The position numbers were made by a program, and so were the translations under genes. From the NCBI GenBank assembly GCA_021737945.1, contig JAIPCX010000001.1, positions 1-64,000 of the forward strand: DNA of 64,000 nt, written 5' to 3'. Positions 52,851-63,036 of the stretch are shown here, piece after piece (positions within the stretch are counted from its first letter, which is position 1; each line of letters opens with the position of its first letter). The notes beneath the pieces are model-generated. The model saw nothing but the letters and a program-made list of their open reading frames with translations. It was not told where the DNA came from and did no database searches. This DNA is from Polynucleobacter sp. (GTDB lineage: Bacteria; Pseudomonadota; Gammaproteobacteria; Burkholderiales; Burkholderiaceae_D).

Positions 52851-54356
52851 ATGCACCCAACCCGCCTTAGCAACCGCCAGCTGTTTTTACTGATACTTGT
52901 GATAACCACTGCCATCAAGCTGTGGCTGGCTTTCACTATTCCATTGATTGGGGATGAAGCGTATTTCTACCAATGGGGTAGGCACGTCGATTGGGGCGGT
53001 TTTTACGACCACCCACCGATGGTGGGCTGGTGGCTATGGGGGTTACAGCAGATTTCCTCCTCGCTGCTCGTACTGCGCCTTCCAGCAGTCCTGCTGTGGA
53101 TCGTTATTACGTTCGGCATGATGGATCTATTGAGGCGACTGCAACCGGGCAGCGAAGAAAAATCCTGGTTAATCGGCAGCCTGTTTCTTTTATTGCCTTT
53201 CACCTGGTCGCTGAATCTGATCACGACTGATACGCCGCTGATTTTTTTCTTATTCTTCTCAGGCTATGCCTTCATGCGCGGCGAGCAATCGGACAGCTTG
53301 CGCTGGCATGCTTTAAGCGGTGTTTTGTTAGGACTCGCACTACTATCGAAATACTTTGCTGGGCTGCTGGCGATTGCCTATGCGGTGTACTTCGTGACGC
53401 GTGGGCCGCGCGGCTGGCTAAGGCTAGTAATCATTGCTCTGTGTGCTCTGCCATTTATGCTGCTTAATCTGGCATGGAATTCGACGCACTGCTGGAACAA
53501 TATTCTTTTTAATCTTTTTAATCGCAATGAGGGATCGCATTTTTCGCTAAGTCACCTCGCCATTTACATCGCGATGATGATCTATCTGGTCACACCCTGG
53601 ACAGGCTGGCGACTAGTGCGTACCCAAGCATTGCGCCAAAACTGGCAACTAGCCTCCCTGTTTGCAGTTCCTTTTGTTTTATTTTTTCTACTGTCTTTTT
53701 ACAAAACAATCGGTCTGCACTGGGTATTAGCATTTCTTCCGTTTGTGTTTTTAGCGGTCGGCATGATGCTGAATGACGATGAACTTCGTTTACACAGCCG
53801 ATGGAATGTTTTTCTGGGAGTGCCGCATCTGATAGCGTTGGTGTTACTGGCCTACTTGCCTAGCGCGGCATTTCAAGGAATGAAGCTACATACTGATATC
53901 GTCATGCATCGTGATGCAAAAGTATTGATTAGCGCCATCAAAAAAGATGTGCCGCCCGACAGCGTGTTAATGACAGCTTCGTACAGCTCAGCCGCTTTGC
54001 TATCGTTTCACGCGGACGATTATCTGCCGGTGTTTGGCGAAGGCAGTTTTCATGCGCGGTTTGATGACAACATCACTGATTTTTCTACATTTGAAGGCAA
54101 GACGATTTTGATTGCTGGAACGCGCCGCATGAACGAAGCTAGTTTTGTGCCTTATTTCGAATCGGTGTCTGTGCGTGAACTGACGGTTGATGGCGCACGT
54201 TTTTGGGTGGCTGAAGGACGAGGATTTAAGTTTGAGCCTTACCGCGAAAACATACTGAAAAAAATTGCAGCGACTTACTATCGTATGCCCTCATTCTTAC
54301 CGCTGAATGGCTGCCGTTTTCTCGAGCAATATGATTTTGAACGGCAGAATCGCTAA
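52851..54356 (+). CDS. Glycosyltransferase family 39 (ArnT-like) membrane protein
   Basis: A 501-residue protein with about 12 membrane helices in the first 360 residues. The catalytic first loop reads DEAYFYQWGRHVDWGGFYDHPPMVGWW, with the acidic residue that ends helix 1 typical of PMT/ArnT enzymes. These enzymes transfer a sugar from a polyprenyl-phosphate donor to a lipid or protein in the periplasm. A soluble C-terminal domain of about 130 residues follows. Its position next to the polyprenyl-pentose operon (convergent, 32 bases) suggests it uses that donor. Confidence 0.88.
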   Translation: MHPTRLSNRQLFLLILVITTAIKLWLAFTIPLIGDEAYFYQWGRHVDWGGFYDHPPMVGWWLWGLQQISSSLLVLRLPAVLLWIVITFGMMDLLRRLQPGSEEKSWLIGSLFLLLPFTWSLNLITTDTPLIFFLFFSGYAFMRGEQSDSLRWHALSGVLLGLALLSKYFAGLLAIAYAVYFVTRGPRGWLRLVIIALCALPFMLLNLAWNSTHCWNNILFNLFNRNEGSHFSLSHLAIYIAMMIYLVTPWTGWRLVRTQALRQNWQLASLFAVPFVLFFLLSFYKTIGLHWVLAFLPFVFLAVGMMLNDDELRLHSRWNVFLGVPHLIALVLLAYLPSAAFQGMKLHTDIVMHRDAKVLISAIKKDVPPDSVLMTASYSSAALLSFHADDYLPVFGEGSFHARFDDNITDFSTFEGKTILIAGTRRMNEASFVPYFESVSVRELTVDGARFWVAEGRGFKFEPYRENILKKIAATYYRMPSFLPLNGCRFLEQYDFERQNR

Positions 54357-54388
54357 TGAATTCGAATGATTCATCAGCTCGTTAAGTT

Positions 54389-54796
54389 TTACGCCTGCTT
54401 GAATGAAAAACGCTTGTGACCTAAGTAACTGGTAAAAACCGGCACCACTACTCCAACAGCATGAGCTATTTCAGGAATAAATTGCGTCAAACCCATGCGG
54501 GGTAATACATAGTAAGCCAGTAGCATACTGATCACCCACGTCTGCATGACCGCAACTATATTTACCACCACAAACCACAGCGCGCTGCGCTGCATGGATT
54601 GATTACTCTCAGTAAAAACAAAGTGGCGTGCCAGCACAAAGGCCGTCACCATGCCTGTCAGGTAAGCCATCACCACTGCAACTGAAAAATTAACCCATTG
54701 GTTGTACAGAATACGCGAGCCAAAATTCACCGCTGCGGCCACGCCGCCGGTCACTAAAAATATGACGAATTGCCGTGACATAAAATGACTGATCAC
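54389..54796 (-). CDS. GtrA-family membrane protein
   Basis: A 135-residue protein with four membrane helices, the size and layout of the GtrA family ([23 protein letters not shown] at the start and KRFSFKQ at the end are typical). GtrA proteins are thought to flip polyprenyl-linked sugars across the inner membrane; relatives are also found in arabinogalactan synthesis of mycobacteria. It is the last gene of the six-gene operon, overlapping the flavoprotein gene by four bases. Confidence 0.9.
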   Translation of the reverse strand: MISHFMSRQFVIFLVTGGVAAAVNFGSRILYNQWVNFSVAVVMAYLTGMVTAFVLARHFVFTESNQSMQRSALWFVVVNIVAVMQTWVISMLLAYYVLPRMGLTQFIPEIAHAVGVVVPVFTSYLGHKRFSFKQA

Positions 54797-56079
54797 TGCA
54801 CTGCCTCGCGCGCTAACTGACGACCAAATCCTATACTCTCTGAAATACCCCGATCTTCCGGGTAGTAATACGACGTATCAGCTACCCAAAGTCCTTGAAT
54901 AGGTAACGCCGTTGGCGGTAATTTACTCAGATACCCAGGATCACAAATAGGTTGCGCATGACGATACCGACTGGCGCGTATATCAATGAAATCATCATCG
55001 TGTAATTTAGGATTAACTTTCTTTAAGTAGGTTTTAACCTTCTCTAGAAATACCTCATCAGCCTCTGCAAACTTTGGATGCTCGCCGGGCATATAGAAAG
55101 GTACATACACGATGGAGTGCTCTAGCGGTCGCAAATTAGAATATTCAACTAGACCGGGAATATCCATTTCTGGATCATTGACGTTTAACCAAAAATTTTT
55201 CGATAGCGGCTTTTTAAGCTTAGCGATAACGCACACCACGGCGATATTTTTCAGTGCTTGAAATTTTTGGAGTATGTCTTGCGGCAAATCTGGTATCAAG
55301 CGCGGCACATACGGCAGGGGTACGGTGCTGATAACTTTGTCAAAGGTTTCGAGGCCTTCGCTCGTTTGAACGGCAGTCACTCTGCCCTGCTCGCAATGAA
55401 TTTTATGTACCGGCGAATTCAGCCGAATGATGCCGCCGTGTCGCTCAATATCCGTCTTCAGTGCATTTAAGAGTGTGGTTGAACCACCATCTAAGTAACC
55501 TAATTTTTCTCGGAATAAATTGTAACGTGAACGTCCAATTCGACGTATGCGACTCCATATCCATGCGGCTGAGAGATTGCTGCTGTAATCGTAAAACTTA
55601 TAGTCAAACAATCGGCGCCAAAGAATTTCCCAGGCTTCTTCACCAACCCAGCGTCGTATCCATCCAGTAGCTTCGACGTTATCTAAGGGTTTCCAATCCG
55701 TGCGTTTGGTACACAAAAAGGCATGCAAGCCATAGCGAAATTTTGCGATCAAACTCAAGCCGCGAAATCCTAATAAAGCAAACGGGTTACCCCAAGCTTG
55801 TAAACGGTTTTGATACCAGTAACCCATTTTGGTTTCGACCCAATGCATCTGATGCGCAATACCTAGCTCATCGAGCATTTGCAAAAACGCGGTATCTGAA
55901 GTGCAGTGAAAATGATAGTAGCGCTCAATTTGTAGGCCAGAAAAATCAAAGCACGCGGTCATACCACCGACGCGATCATCCGCTTCGAATACCACGGGGC
56001 GATGGCCATCACGCGCCAACTGATACGCTACAGCCAAACCCATGGGGCCAGCGCCCAAAACCGCTATGCGTTGTGACAT
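54793..56079 (-). CDS. FAD-dependent amine-oxidase/UDP-galactopyranose-mutase-like protein
   Basis: A 428-residue flavoprotein. The N-terminus is a dinucleotide-binding fold: [21 protein letters not shown], with [16 protein letters not shown]. The C-terminal part ends with [28 protein letters not shown], which is the FAD-binding second motif of this group. Such proteins include protoporphyrinogen-oxidase-like and UDP-galactopyranose-mutase-like enzymes of polysaccharide clusters. Its substrate is probably a sugar of the same pathway. It follows the epimerase by 2 bases. Confidence 0.82.
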   Translation of the reverse strand: MSQRIAVLGAGPMGLAVAYQLARDGHRPVVFEADDRVGGMTACFDFSGLQIERYYHFHCTSDTAFLQMLDELGIAHQMHWVETKMGYWYQNRLQAWGNPFALLGFRGLSLIAKFRYGLHAFLCTKRTDWKPLDNVEATGWIRRWVGEEAWEILWRRLFDYKFYDYSSNLSAAWIWSRIRRIGRSRYNLFREKLGYLDGGSTTLLNALKTDIERHGGIIRLNSPVHKIHCEQGRVTAVQTSEGLETFDKVISTVPLPYVPRLIPDLPQDILQKFQALKNIAVVCVIAKLKKPLSKNFWLNVNDPEMDIPGLVEYSNLRPLEHSIVYVPFYMPGEHPKFAEADEVFLEKVKTYLKKVNPKLHDDDFIDIRASRYRHAQPICDPGYLSKLPPTALPIQGLWVADTSYYYPEDRGISESIGFGRQLAREAVQ

Positions 56080-56081
56080 GA

Positions 56082-57020
56082 TTAAAATTCCAGCACCACC
56101 CGGCCATACACCGGATGATTAAAAGTTTCTTCGATAGCTGCCGCAAACGAAGTACATGTCACGCCAAAAATAGTTGGCCAGTCGATGACTTCGAATTCAT
56201 CGCGCGCTATCAATGCAGCTAACTGCTGAGTGGTGAACGGAGGATTACGATCAAACTGACTCCATAACCACAGCAAAAAATAAAATACGCTGTAAGGTAT
56301 GCGTAGAATCAGCGCACTCGCTTTAGTCGTTCTTTTTATGGTGCGAATAATATCTATGTAATCAATTTTTTCATGGCCTGAAATAGTGAATACGCCTTTG
56401 CGTATTTTATTTTCTAAGCAGCTGATGATGATGTTGCAAAAATCACCGACATATAAAGGCTGACGCAAATAGCGGCCATTGCCTGGGATGGGAAATACCG
56501 GCACTTTTTTCATGAACCGTGATAACCAACCCAAGTGTTTTCGATCAAACCAACCAAACATTAACGTGGGGCGCAACACAGGACAGGCGATACCGCTATC
56601 GACCACCATCTGTTCCTGTAATTTTTTAGTCTGCGTGTAATAATCATCAGCGACCGATTCAACCACGGACGAACTGATGTGTATCAATTGCTCGACCTGA
56701 CCTGCTTTTATCGCCTCTAAAATCAAACGCGTTGAATTCAAATTGTTGCGCTCGAAATCGATGTAGTCATTCCCACCAATCTGAGCCTGCAACATCACCA
56801 CGGCACTAGCTTGATTGAAATGTCGCTGCCAATTACCCGGCTCAGCGAGATCGGCGTATTCAATGACGATATCCGGATGCAGTTGCTGCAACACGGCTAG
56901 ATTAGCGCGATGCTTATCCAACACGACTAAATTTTTATAACCGCGCTCTTTTAGTCGTACCACCAGATTCTGACCGACCAGACCGGCACCACCCGGCAAA
57001 ATGATTTTTTCTTGGTTCAT
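56082..57020 (-). CDS. NAD-dependent epimerase/dehydratase (extended SDR)
   Basis: A 312-residue extended short-chain dehydrogenase. The nucleotide motif is [16 protein letters not shown] and the active-site residues are in [19 protein letters not shown] (Ser, Tyr-x3-Lys). The rest is typical of sugar-nucleotide epimerases. It lies between the DprE2-like reductase (adjacent, zero gap) and the flavoprotein, so it most likely acts on a sugar nucleotide or a polyprenyl-linked sugar. Its exact substrate is unknown. Confidence 0.88.
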   Translation of the reverse strand: MNQEKIILPGGAGLVGQNLVVRLKERGYKNLVVLDKHRANLAVLQQLHPDIVIEYADLAEPGNWQRHFNQASAVVMLQAQIGGNDYIDFERNNLNSTRLILEAIKAGQVEQLIHISSSVVESVADDYYTQTKKLQEQMVVDSGIACPVLRPTLMFGWFDRKHLGWLSRFMKKVPVFPIPGNGRYLRQPLYVGDFCNIIISCLENKIRKGVFTISGHEKIDYIDIIRTIKRTTKASALILRIPYSVFYFLLWLWSQFDRNPPFTTQQLAALIARDEFEVIDWPTIFGVTCTSFAAAIEETFNHPVYGRVVLEF

Positions 57021-57779
57021 TCAGATATTTAACTTATTGAAAATCGCACGCGGTAAATGTCGAATCACCATCATGATAATGGCCCATTTAGCCGGCACAT
57101 AGGCAACAGGAGTTCCCGCATCAATTGCTGCGATGATGCGACTCGCAACCGCTTCTGCTGAAGCCATACCACGCTGTGGCAGATGCGCTGTCATGGGTGT
57201 GGCGGTAGGGCCCGGCTTGATCAGTACGACATTGATTTTGGAATGAGCAAACCGGTGCTGCATGCCCTGTAGGTAACGCTCAACCAAGCCTTTAGCTGCG
57301 CCATATACATAATTTGTTTTGCGACCTCTGTCCCCTGCTACCGACCCGATAACGGCGATCGTTCCGCGTCCCACTGGTTCCATCTGTTGAGCAAATGCTT
57401 CAGCAAATAAAACGGGGGATACGCCGTTAACTTCTAACGCCTCTCGAGCCTGCGTTATGTCTTGCTCGCATTCTTTTTGATCTGGCAGATTCCCATGTGC
57501 GATCAATACAATATCAATCGCTTTTTCTACAGCTAATTTTTGTGCCAGGGTCGTGATGCTAGCGGGATTAAAGAAATTAACTTCGTGGGCTGTGACGGAT
57601 GAATGAGGACTTCTTACTCGTAAATCAGCAGCGACACGTGACACACGAACTAAATCGCGCCCAATTAACACGATATCCACAGCAGCACGCACCCACAATC
57701 GTGCGCACTGCTCTGCAATCGCTGAAGTAGCGCCTATGATAACGATGCGCGGTCTGGACACGATGCGATTCCTTCTCAA
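57021..57779 (-). CDS. Short-chain dehydrogenase, DprE2-like
   Basis: A 252-residue classical SDR. The cofactor motif is IIGATSAIAEQCARLW, a form common in DprE2 and similar polyprenyl-linked keto-sugar reductases, and the catalytic residues are Ser in VIGSVAGDRG, then Tyr and Lys in YGAAKGLVERY. It overlaps the upstream DprE1-like gene by four bases. In mycobacteria this partner reduces the 2'-keto intermediate made by DprE1. Function here is inferred from sequence pattern and gene order. Confidence 0.86.
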   Translation of the reverse strand: MRRNRIVSRPRIVIIGATSAIAEQCARLWVRAAVDIVLIGRDLVRVSRVAADLRVRSPHSSVTAHEVNFFNPASITTLAQKLAVEKAIDIVLIAHGNLPDQKECEQDITQAREALEVNGVSPVLFAEAFAQQMEPVGRGTIAVIGSVAGDRGRKTNYVYGAAKGLVERYLQGMQHRFAHSKINVVLIKPGPTATPMTAHLPQRGMASAEAVASRIIAAIDAGTPVAYVPAKWAIIMMVIRHLPRAIFNKLNI

Positions 57780-59062
57780 TTACCCATAAGCCGTCGTGAC
57801 ATGGCTGAACTAATACCTGAATCACGATGGGTCAAAAATTCTTTTAAGCGTGGATAGCCTGATTCAAACAAATCAACCGGCATGCGAGCATCTTTAGCAG
57901 GATATAAGCGACCTTTAGCTTCACGAACTATCGCGTCTAATGCGGATAACAATTGCAGAGTCGGCGCACCTTGATTGGGAAAATCGAGTGCCAATGTCAC
58001 TCCAGGCATAGCAAAACTCAGCAGGCCTTTCGATTCTCGCTCACCAAAGGTTTTAAGGACGGCTAAAAATGATCCTGTACCCGACCGCGCAATTCGCCGC
58101 AGTATGGCTTGAGTCGCCTCTTTACCGACTGATCGAGGTAATACGCATTGATATTGGAAGAAACCGCGCGGCCCGTAAATACGATTCCATTCCAAGACGT
58201 TATCGAGCGGATGAAAAAAAGTTTCGTAATGCTGAACCGAGGCGCGCTGGGATTTTTTTTGATGAAAATAAAGCGAATTAAACGGACGCAGTGACCATTG
58301 ATTCACCAAAGACACTGGCGGCACAAACGGTACTTTGATAGATCGCCCTGAACGCGGCTGGTCTTTACCGGCATCAACGGAGTTAGCGCGCATAAAAATA
58401 CCGCGCCCTTCGCCACTCAAACAATCAACCCACGAAACGGTGTGTTCCCAATCAGCTTCGGAGGAATCGGCTAAGTCAAAAAATTCTGTCAAATTTCGAT
58501 ACGCGAGCGTTTCGACCGCAAGCCACGGACCAGGTACGCGCTGTAATTGCAGCTCGACTTCGGTAATGACGCCGGTTAATCCCAGCCCACCCACTGTGGC
58601 CGCAAACATGGCATCTGCGGGGCGATACTGCATCAAGCTACCATCGGTACGCGCCAAGGTAAATTGCAAAACATGATCGCCGAAACTACCCGCTTTGTGA
58701 TGATTTTTGCCGTGAATATCATTCGCAATCGCGCCACCTACGGTGACGTACTGCGTACCGGGTACCACAGCTAACATCCAGCCACGCGGTAAACATAGGC
58801 GTTGTATATCTCGCAGCAGCACACCGGCTTCACACAATAATTTTCCGCTGTTTTCATCAAAGCTGATGAAACGATCTAAGCCCGTGGTTTTCCACAGCAC
58901 ACCACCGGGATTTAAACAGACATCGCCATAACTTCGACCCATACCAAAGGCAAGGCCATAACGATCGCGTTGCAATTGATTGGCGACACTCAATCGATCA
59001 GATAATCGATGCACTTGATGCTCGAACTGACCTAGCCTGCCCCAGGAACTGACTGCTACCAC
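57776..59062 (-). CDS. FAD-linked oxidase, DprE1-like
   Basis: A 428-residue flavoprotein of the VAO/p-cresol-methylhydroxylase fold. The FAD domain shows FGMGRSYGDVCLNPGGVLW, the P-loop-like VPGTQYVTVGGAIANDIHGKNHH and ATVGGLGLTGVITEVELQL. The GGAIANDIHGKNHH form is very close to DprE1, which oxidises the 2'-OH of polyprenyl-phosphoryl ribose. I place the start at the GTG at 59062, where a GAGG site lies 6 bases upstream and the codon overlaps the stop of the UbiA gene; a longer upstream frame is antique-looking and less likely. Confidence 0.88.
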   Translation of the reverse strand: MVAVSSWGRLGQFEHQVHRLSDRLSVANQLQRDRYGLAFGMGRSYGDVCLNPGGVLWKTTGLDRFISFDENSGKLLCEAGVLLRDIQRLCLPRGWMLAVVPGTQYVTVGGAIANDIHGKNHHKAGSFGDHVLQFTLARTDGSLMQYRPADAMFAATVGGLGLTGVITEVELQLQRVPGPWLAVETLAYRNLTEFFDLADSSEADWEHTVSWVDCLSGEGRGIFMRANSVDAGKDQPRSGRSIKVPFVPPVSLVNQWSLRPFNSLYFHQKKSQRASVQHYETFFHPLDNVLEWNRIYGPRGFFQYQCVLPRSVGKEATQAILRRIARSGTGSFLAVLKTFGERESKGLLSFAMPGVTLALDFPNQGAPTLQLLSALDAIVREAKGRLYPAKDARMPVDLFESGYPRLKEFLTHRDSGISSAMSRRLMGN

Positions 59063-60489
59063 GAGATACCTCGCGTAGCGATGAACAGCACCAACGCAAA
59101 AGCACAACCAGATAATAAACTCGCTTTGTCGCGTACTGCGAATAACAGCGGATCATCATGCATTTCGCCACGATGGGCTTTCATCCACATCCAGCTAATC
59201 CAAAACAGCATGACGGGTACTGCACTCCACATCACCACTGGTTGCTGATACAGCTTCACCACGGCATCGCTATTTAAGTACAGGGCCAAAACTACCACGG
59301 CGGCATAACCTGAAGTGATACCCAATGATTGCACCAGCGGCGCATCCGACGTCCAGTAACCTCGTCCATGCGCGTGATCACGACCCACATCGGCGTGAGT
59401 TTTTAATTCCGCGTAGCGTTTTACAAAAGCTAGCGATAAAAATAAAAACACTGAGAACGCTAACAACCAAAACGATAAGGAAATTCCCGCTGCTGCGGCA
59501 CCGGCAATAATACGTACGGTGTAGAGCATCGCTAACACTAAACAATCGATCAGCACGACGCGCTTAAGGCCCCATGAATAGGCGCACGTCAGTAAAAAAT
59601 AAAAGAGTAGCCAACCTACAAACGCTGAGCCAATCGGGATGGCAAATAAAAAAGCATTCAGTAGCAGCAAAGAAAATAAGACCACGCCTTTCGCGACGCT
59701 GACCCGACCAGAAGCAAAAGGTCGTAGTCGTTTACGCGGATGATGACGATCACTATCTAGATCAAATAAATCGTTGGCGATATAAACAGCCGAAGCGCAT
59801 AAGCTAAATGAAAAAAATGCCAGCAACAACATGCTAGATAAATCAGCACTTGGGGCTTGATGCGCTGCGAGTGGCGCGATGAATAACAATAAATTTTTTA
59901 GCCACTGATGCATACGTAATACCGATGGCAAGGCACCGGCATTTAACGACAGCGATGGAAATTCTTTTTCAACCTCACCACGCTCACGTGCTAGTCGCTG
60001 TACGCTCGTTGATGCATTCACCACAATCGCGTGACGAGCCTCGCTCCACACCGGCAGATCATCAGCAGAATTACCTGCGTAATCAAATCCCTGATGACCA
60101 AAGCGCTCTTTCAGTGCCGCTGCTTTGTGAAGAGCACTCAGATTATTAACGCCATCGCTAGCCATCACTTCATCAAAAATACCCAGATGACTCGCAACGG
60201 CATCAGCCATCAAGCGATCGGACGCTGTACACAGGATTAAACGCCGACCCAGCGCACGCTGCTCTTTTAACCAGACTAGTAAATCGTGGTTATAAGGTAG
60301 TGCAGTCGCATCAAATTCAGTGAGGTTCGCCAGCCGCTGCTTGAGAAAGGCCTTGCCTTGGGCTAGCCAAAGCGGAATTTGCAGTGTCTGTAGCGGATGG
60401 GAACGCAGAGCCCGCACCGCGGACTCATGCAGGGTATCGGTCAGTATCAGTGTTCCGTCGAGATCAACGGCGAGCGGGATGGCAGTCAA
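59056..60489 (-). CDS. HAD phosphatase-UbiA prenyltransferase fusion
   Basis: A 477-residue two-domain protein. Residues 1-170 are a HAD hydrolase: motif I is DLDGTL with Asp9 and Asp11, motif II lies in LILCTASD and motif III is GNSADDLP. Residues about 190-477 form a UbiA-type enzyme with eight or nine helices and the first aspartate motif NDLFDLDSD at 239-247, then YSWGLKRVVLID. This half is closest in pattern to DPPR synthase, which joins phosphoribose from PRPP to a polyprenyl phosphate. The HAD half could then remove the 5'-phosphate. Both steps in one protein are an inference. First gene of the operon. Confidence 0.85.
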   Translation of the reverse strand: MTAIPLAVDLDGTLILTDTLHESAVRALRSHPLQTLQIPLWLAQGKAFLKQRLANLTEFDATALPYNHDLLVWLKEQRALGRRLILCTASDRLMADAVASHLGIFDEVMASDGVNNLSALHKAAALKERFGHQGFDYAGNSADDLPVWSEARHAIVVNASTSVQRLARERGEVEKEFPSLSLNAGALPSVLRMHQWLKNLLLFIAPLAAHQAPSADLSSMLLLAFFSFSLCASAVYIANDLFDLDSDRHHPRKRLRPFASGRVSVAKGVVLFSLLLLNAFLFAIPIGSAFVGWLLFYFLLTCAYSWGLKRVVLIDCLVLAMLYTVRIIAGAAAAGISLSFWLLAFSVFLFLSLAFVKRYAELKTHADVGRDHAHGRGYWTSDAPLVQSLGITSGYAAVVVLALYLNSDAVVKLYQQPVVMWSAVPVMLFWISWMWMKAHRGEMHDDPLLFAVRDKASLLSGCAFALVLFIATRGISW

Positions 60490-60557
60490 ATGCTGGTCCT
60501 CAGGGACGAAACTGAGCCGTATTGTAAATCAGAGAATTTATCTGCATAAAAAGAATA

Positions 60558-60591
60558 AAGGCCGTCGACCCCATTGGGGCGCGACGGCCTT
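60558..60591 (-). terminator. Intrinsic terminator of maeB
   Basis: Outer stem AAGGCCGTCG/CGACGGCCTT (10 bases, perfect) with an inner CCCC/GGGG stem. On the minus strand it is followed by TATTCTTTTT. It lies 18 bases past the maeB stop and 69 bases before the next operon start. Confidence 0.88.
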
Positions 60592-60608
60592 AGCTAAATA
60601 AGCATTCC

Positions 60609-62918
60609 TTAGCGCTGCGATACAGCGTCTACCACGGCCAGTGCGGTCATATTGACGATGCGACGCACGGTCGCTGACGGCGTCAAAACATGAACAGCAC
60701 GTGCGCAGCCGAGTAAGACCGGGCCAATCGCCACGCCATTACCCGCAGCCACCTTCAACAAGTTGTAAGCGATATTAGCCGAATCCATACTAGAAAATAC
60801 CAACAGATTGGCATCGCCTTTGAGCGGTGTATCCGGCATGGCTTGACGCAGCGTGTGCGCATCAAGTGCGACATCACCGTGCATTTCACCATCGACTTCC
60901 AATTCCGGCGCACGTGCACGAATCAGACTCAGTGCTTCGCGCATGCGGCAAGCGGATTCGCTATTACTACTGCCAAAGTTGGAATGCGAAAGTAAGGCGG
61001 CACGGGGATGCAAACCAAAACGTCGCATCTCTTCAGCGGCCATGATGGTAATTTCAGCGATCTGCTCAGCTGTCGGCGTCTCATTGACGTGTGTATCAAC
61101 CAGCACCACCTGACGATCAGGCAGCACCAAGGCATTCATCGCCGCATAAGTATTTACACCCGCACGACGGCCGAGCACCTGATCAATGTAATGCAGATGC
61201 AAATTAACGGTGCCGAAGGTGCCGCAAATCATGCCGTCTGCATCACCTTTATGAATCGCCATGGAACCAATCAGCGTATGACGACGACGCATCTCTAACT
61301 TAGCGTACTGCTCGGTGGTGCCCTTGCGGCGGGTCATCGATAAATAGGTTTCCCAGTAGGAGCGATAGCGGTCATCACGCTCGGGATTGATCACATCAAA
61401 ATCAATCTCTGGGCGCAGCCTTAATCCATAGCGCTCTATGCGTTGCGCTAACACGGCAGGGCGACCAATCAAGATAGGTTTAGCCAGACCTTCATCAATC
61501 ACTACCTGCACGGCTCGCAATACGCGTTCTTCTTCACCTTCTGCAAACACGATACGTTTTTTTGCTGCCGGCGCTTTTTTAGCCATAGCAAACACCGGCT
61601 TCATTAAGCTACCGCTGTGATAAACAAATTGCTGCAACTTGTCGGTATAAGCGGCGATATCTTTGATCGGACGTTGCGCCACACCAGATTTTTGCGCAGC
61701 TAATGCAACGGCAGGTGCGATTTTCAGCATCAAGCGCGGATCAAATGGCTTGGGGATGATGTAGTCTGAACCAAACGCCAAATTAGTCACGCCATAGGTC
61801 GTTGCAACCACATCTGATTGTTCTGCCTGCGCTAATTCTGCAATCGCATGTACCGTCGCGATTTCCATCGTACGTGTAATCGTGGTGGCACCGCAGTCGA
61901 GCGCACCACGGAAAATATACGGAAAACACAGTACGTTATTTACTTGATTCGGATAATCCGAACGACCCGTCGCTATGACGGCATCGTCACGCACTTCACG
62001 TACTTCTTCGGGAAGAATTTCTGGCGTTGGGTTCGCCAATGCAAGCACCAACGGACGCTCGGCCATCGCGCGCACCATCTCTGGTTTGAGTACGCCACCG
62101 GCAGACAGACCCAGGAAAATATCTGCGCCAGGAATTACTTCAGCCAAGGTACGTGCAGCAATATCTTGCGCAAAACGTTCTTTGTCCGGATCCATTAATT
62201 CTTTGCGGCCTTTGTAAACCACACCGGCCAAATCAGTGACAAAGATATTCTCGATCGGAAATCCAAGATCGACGATAAGATCTAAACACGCTAAGGCTGC
62301 AGCGCCTGCACCTGATACCACTAACTTACATTTGTTTAGATCTTTACCAACAACCTTCAGGCCATTCAAAATGGCTGCACCAACGATGATAGCGGTCCCA
62401 TGTTGATCATCGTGGAATACCGGAATTTTCATCCGGTCACGTAGTTTGCGTTCAATGTAAAAACATTCGGGTGCTTTGATGTCTTCTAAATTGACACCAC
62501 CAAAAGTAGGCTCGAGGGCTGCAATGATGTCGACTAATTTATCGGGATCGGATTCATTGATCTCAATGTCGAACACATCAATACCCGCAAACTTCTTAAA
62601 CAGAACACCCTTGCCCTCCATAACTGGCTTCGCTGCCAGCGGTCCAATATTGCCCAGACCCAGCACCGCCGTGCCATTGGTGATGACCGCCACTAGATTG
62701 CCACGAGCGGTATAGCGAAACGCATTCGCTGGATCGGCCGCAATCTCTTCACAAGCCGCCGCCACTCCGGGCGAATAGGCCAATGCCAGATCGCGCTGGT
62801 TAGTCAGCTGCTTAGTGGGGGTGACACTGATTTTTCCTGGGGAGGGGAATTCGTGGTATTCGAGAGCCGCCTGACGAAATTGCTGACGGAGTTCTTTTTG
62901 GTTCTGATCTGATTCCAT
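60609..62918 (-). CDS. maeB: NADP-dependent malic enzyme with phosphotransacetylase-like domain
   Basis: A 769-residue MaeB-type protein. The N-terminal 430 residues are the malic enzyme: [58 protein letters not shown] and the NAD(P) motif [15 protein letters not shown]. The C-terminal 320 residues resemble phosphotransacetylase and are thought to be regulatory in this family. It turns malate into pyruvate with NADPH. Length is typical. It has its own terminator. Confidence 0.96.
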   Translation of the reverse strand: MESDQNQKELRQQFRQAALEYHEFPSPGKISVTPTKQLTNQRDLALAYSPGVAAACEEIAADPANAFRYTARGNLVAVITNGTAVLGLGNIGPLAAKPVMEGKGVLFKKFAGIDVFDIEINESDPDKLVDIIAALEPTFGGVNLEDIKAPECFYIERKLRDRMKIPVFHDDQHGTAIIVGAAILNGLKVVGKDLNKCKLVVSGAGAAALACLDLIVDLGFPIENIFVTDLAGVVYKGRKELMDPDKERFAQDIAARTLAEVIPGADIFLGLSAGGVLKPEMVRAMAERPLVLALANPTPEILPEEVREVRDDAVIATGRSDYPNQVNNVLCFPYIFRGALDCGATTITRTMEIATVHAIAELAQAEQSDVVATTYGVTNLAFGSDYIIPKPFDPRLMLKIAPAVALAAQKSGVAQRPIKDIAAYTDKLQQFVYHSGSLMKPVFAMAKKAPAAKKRIVFAEGEEERVLRAVQVVIDEGLAKPILIGRPAVLAQRIERYGLRLRPEIDFDVINPERDDRYRSYWETYLSMTRRKGTTEQYAKLEMRRRHTLIGSMAIHKGDADGMICGTFGTVNLHLHYIDQVLGRRAGVNTYAAMNALVLPDRQVVLVDTHVNETPTAEQIAEITIMAAEEMRRFGLHPRAALLSHSNFGSSNSESACRMREALSLIRARAPELEVDGEMHGDVALDAHTLRQAMPDTPLKGDANLLVFSSMDSANIAYNLLKVAAGNGVAIGPVLLGCARAVHVLTPSATVRRIVNMTALAVVDAVSQR

Positions 62919-63036
62919 GGAGGGGCAACTTTCTTTGATGCGTCATGCTAGGTTCTGGATTTTATCAGACGGCCGATTTTCGAACGCCCTGTCCCAAGAT
63001 AGCTTAGTTAGGGGCACTCTTAGGTAGAATCACCGC

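Noticed and set aside
54357-54388. Imperfect ATGAAT/ATTCAT repeat between the GT39 and GtrA genes
   Set aside because: Six-base AT-rich arms and no T-run; too weak for a terminator.
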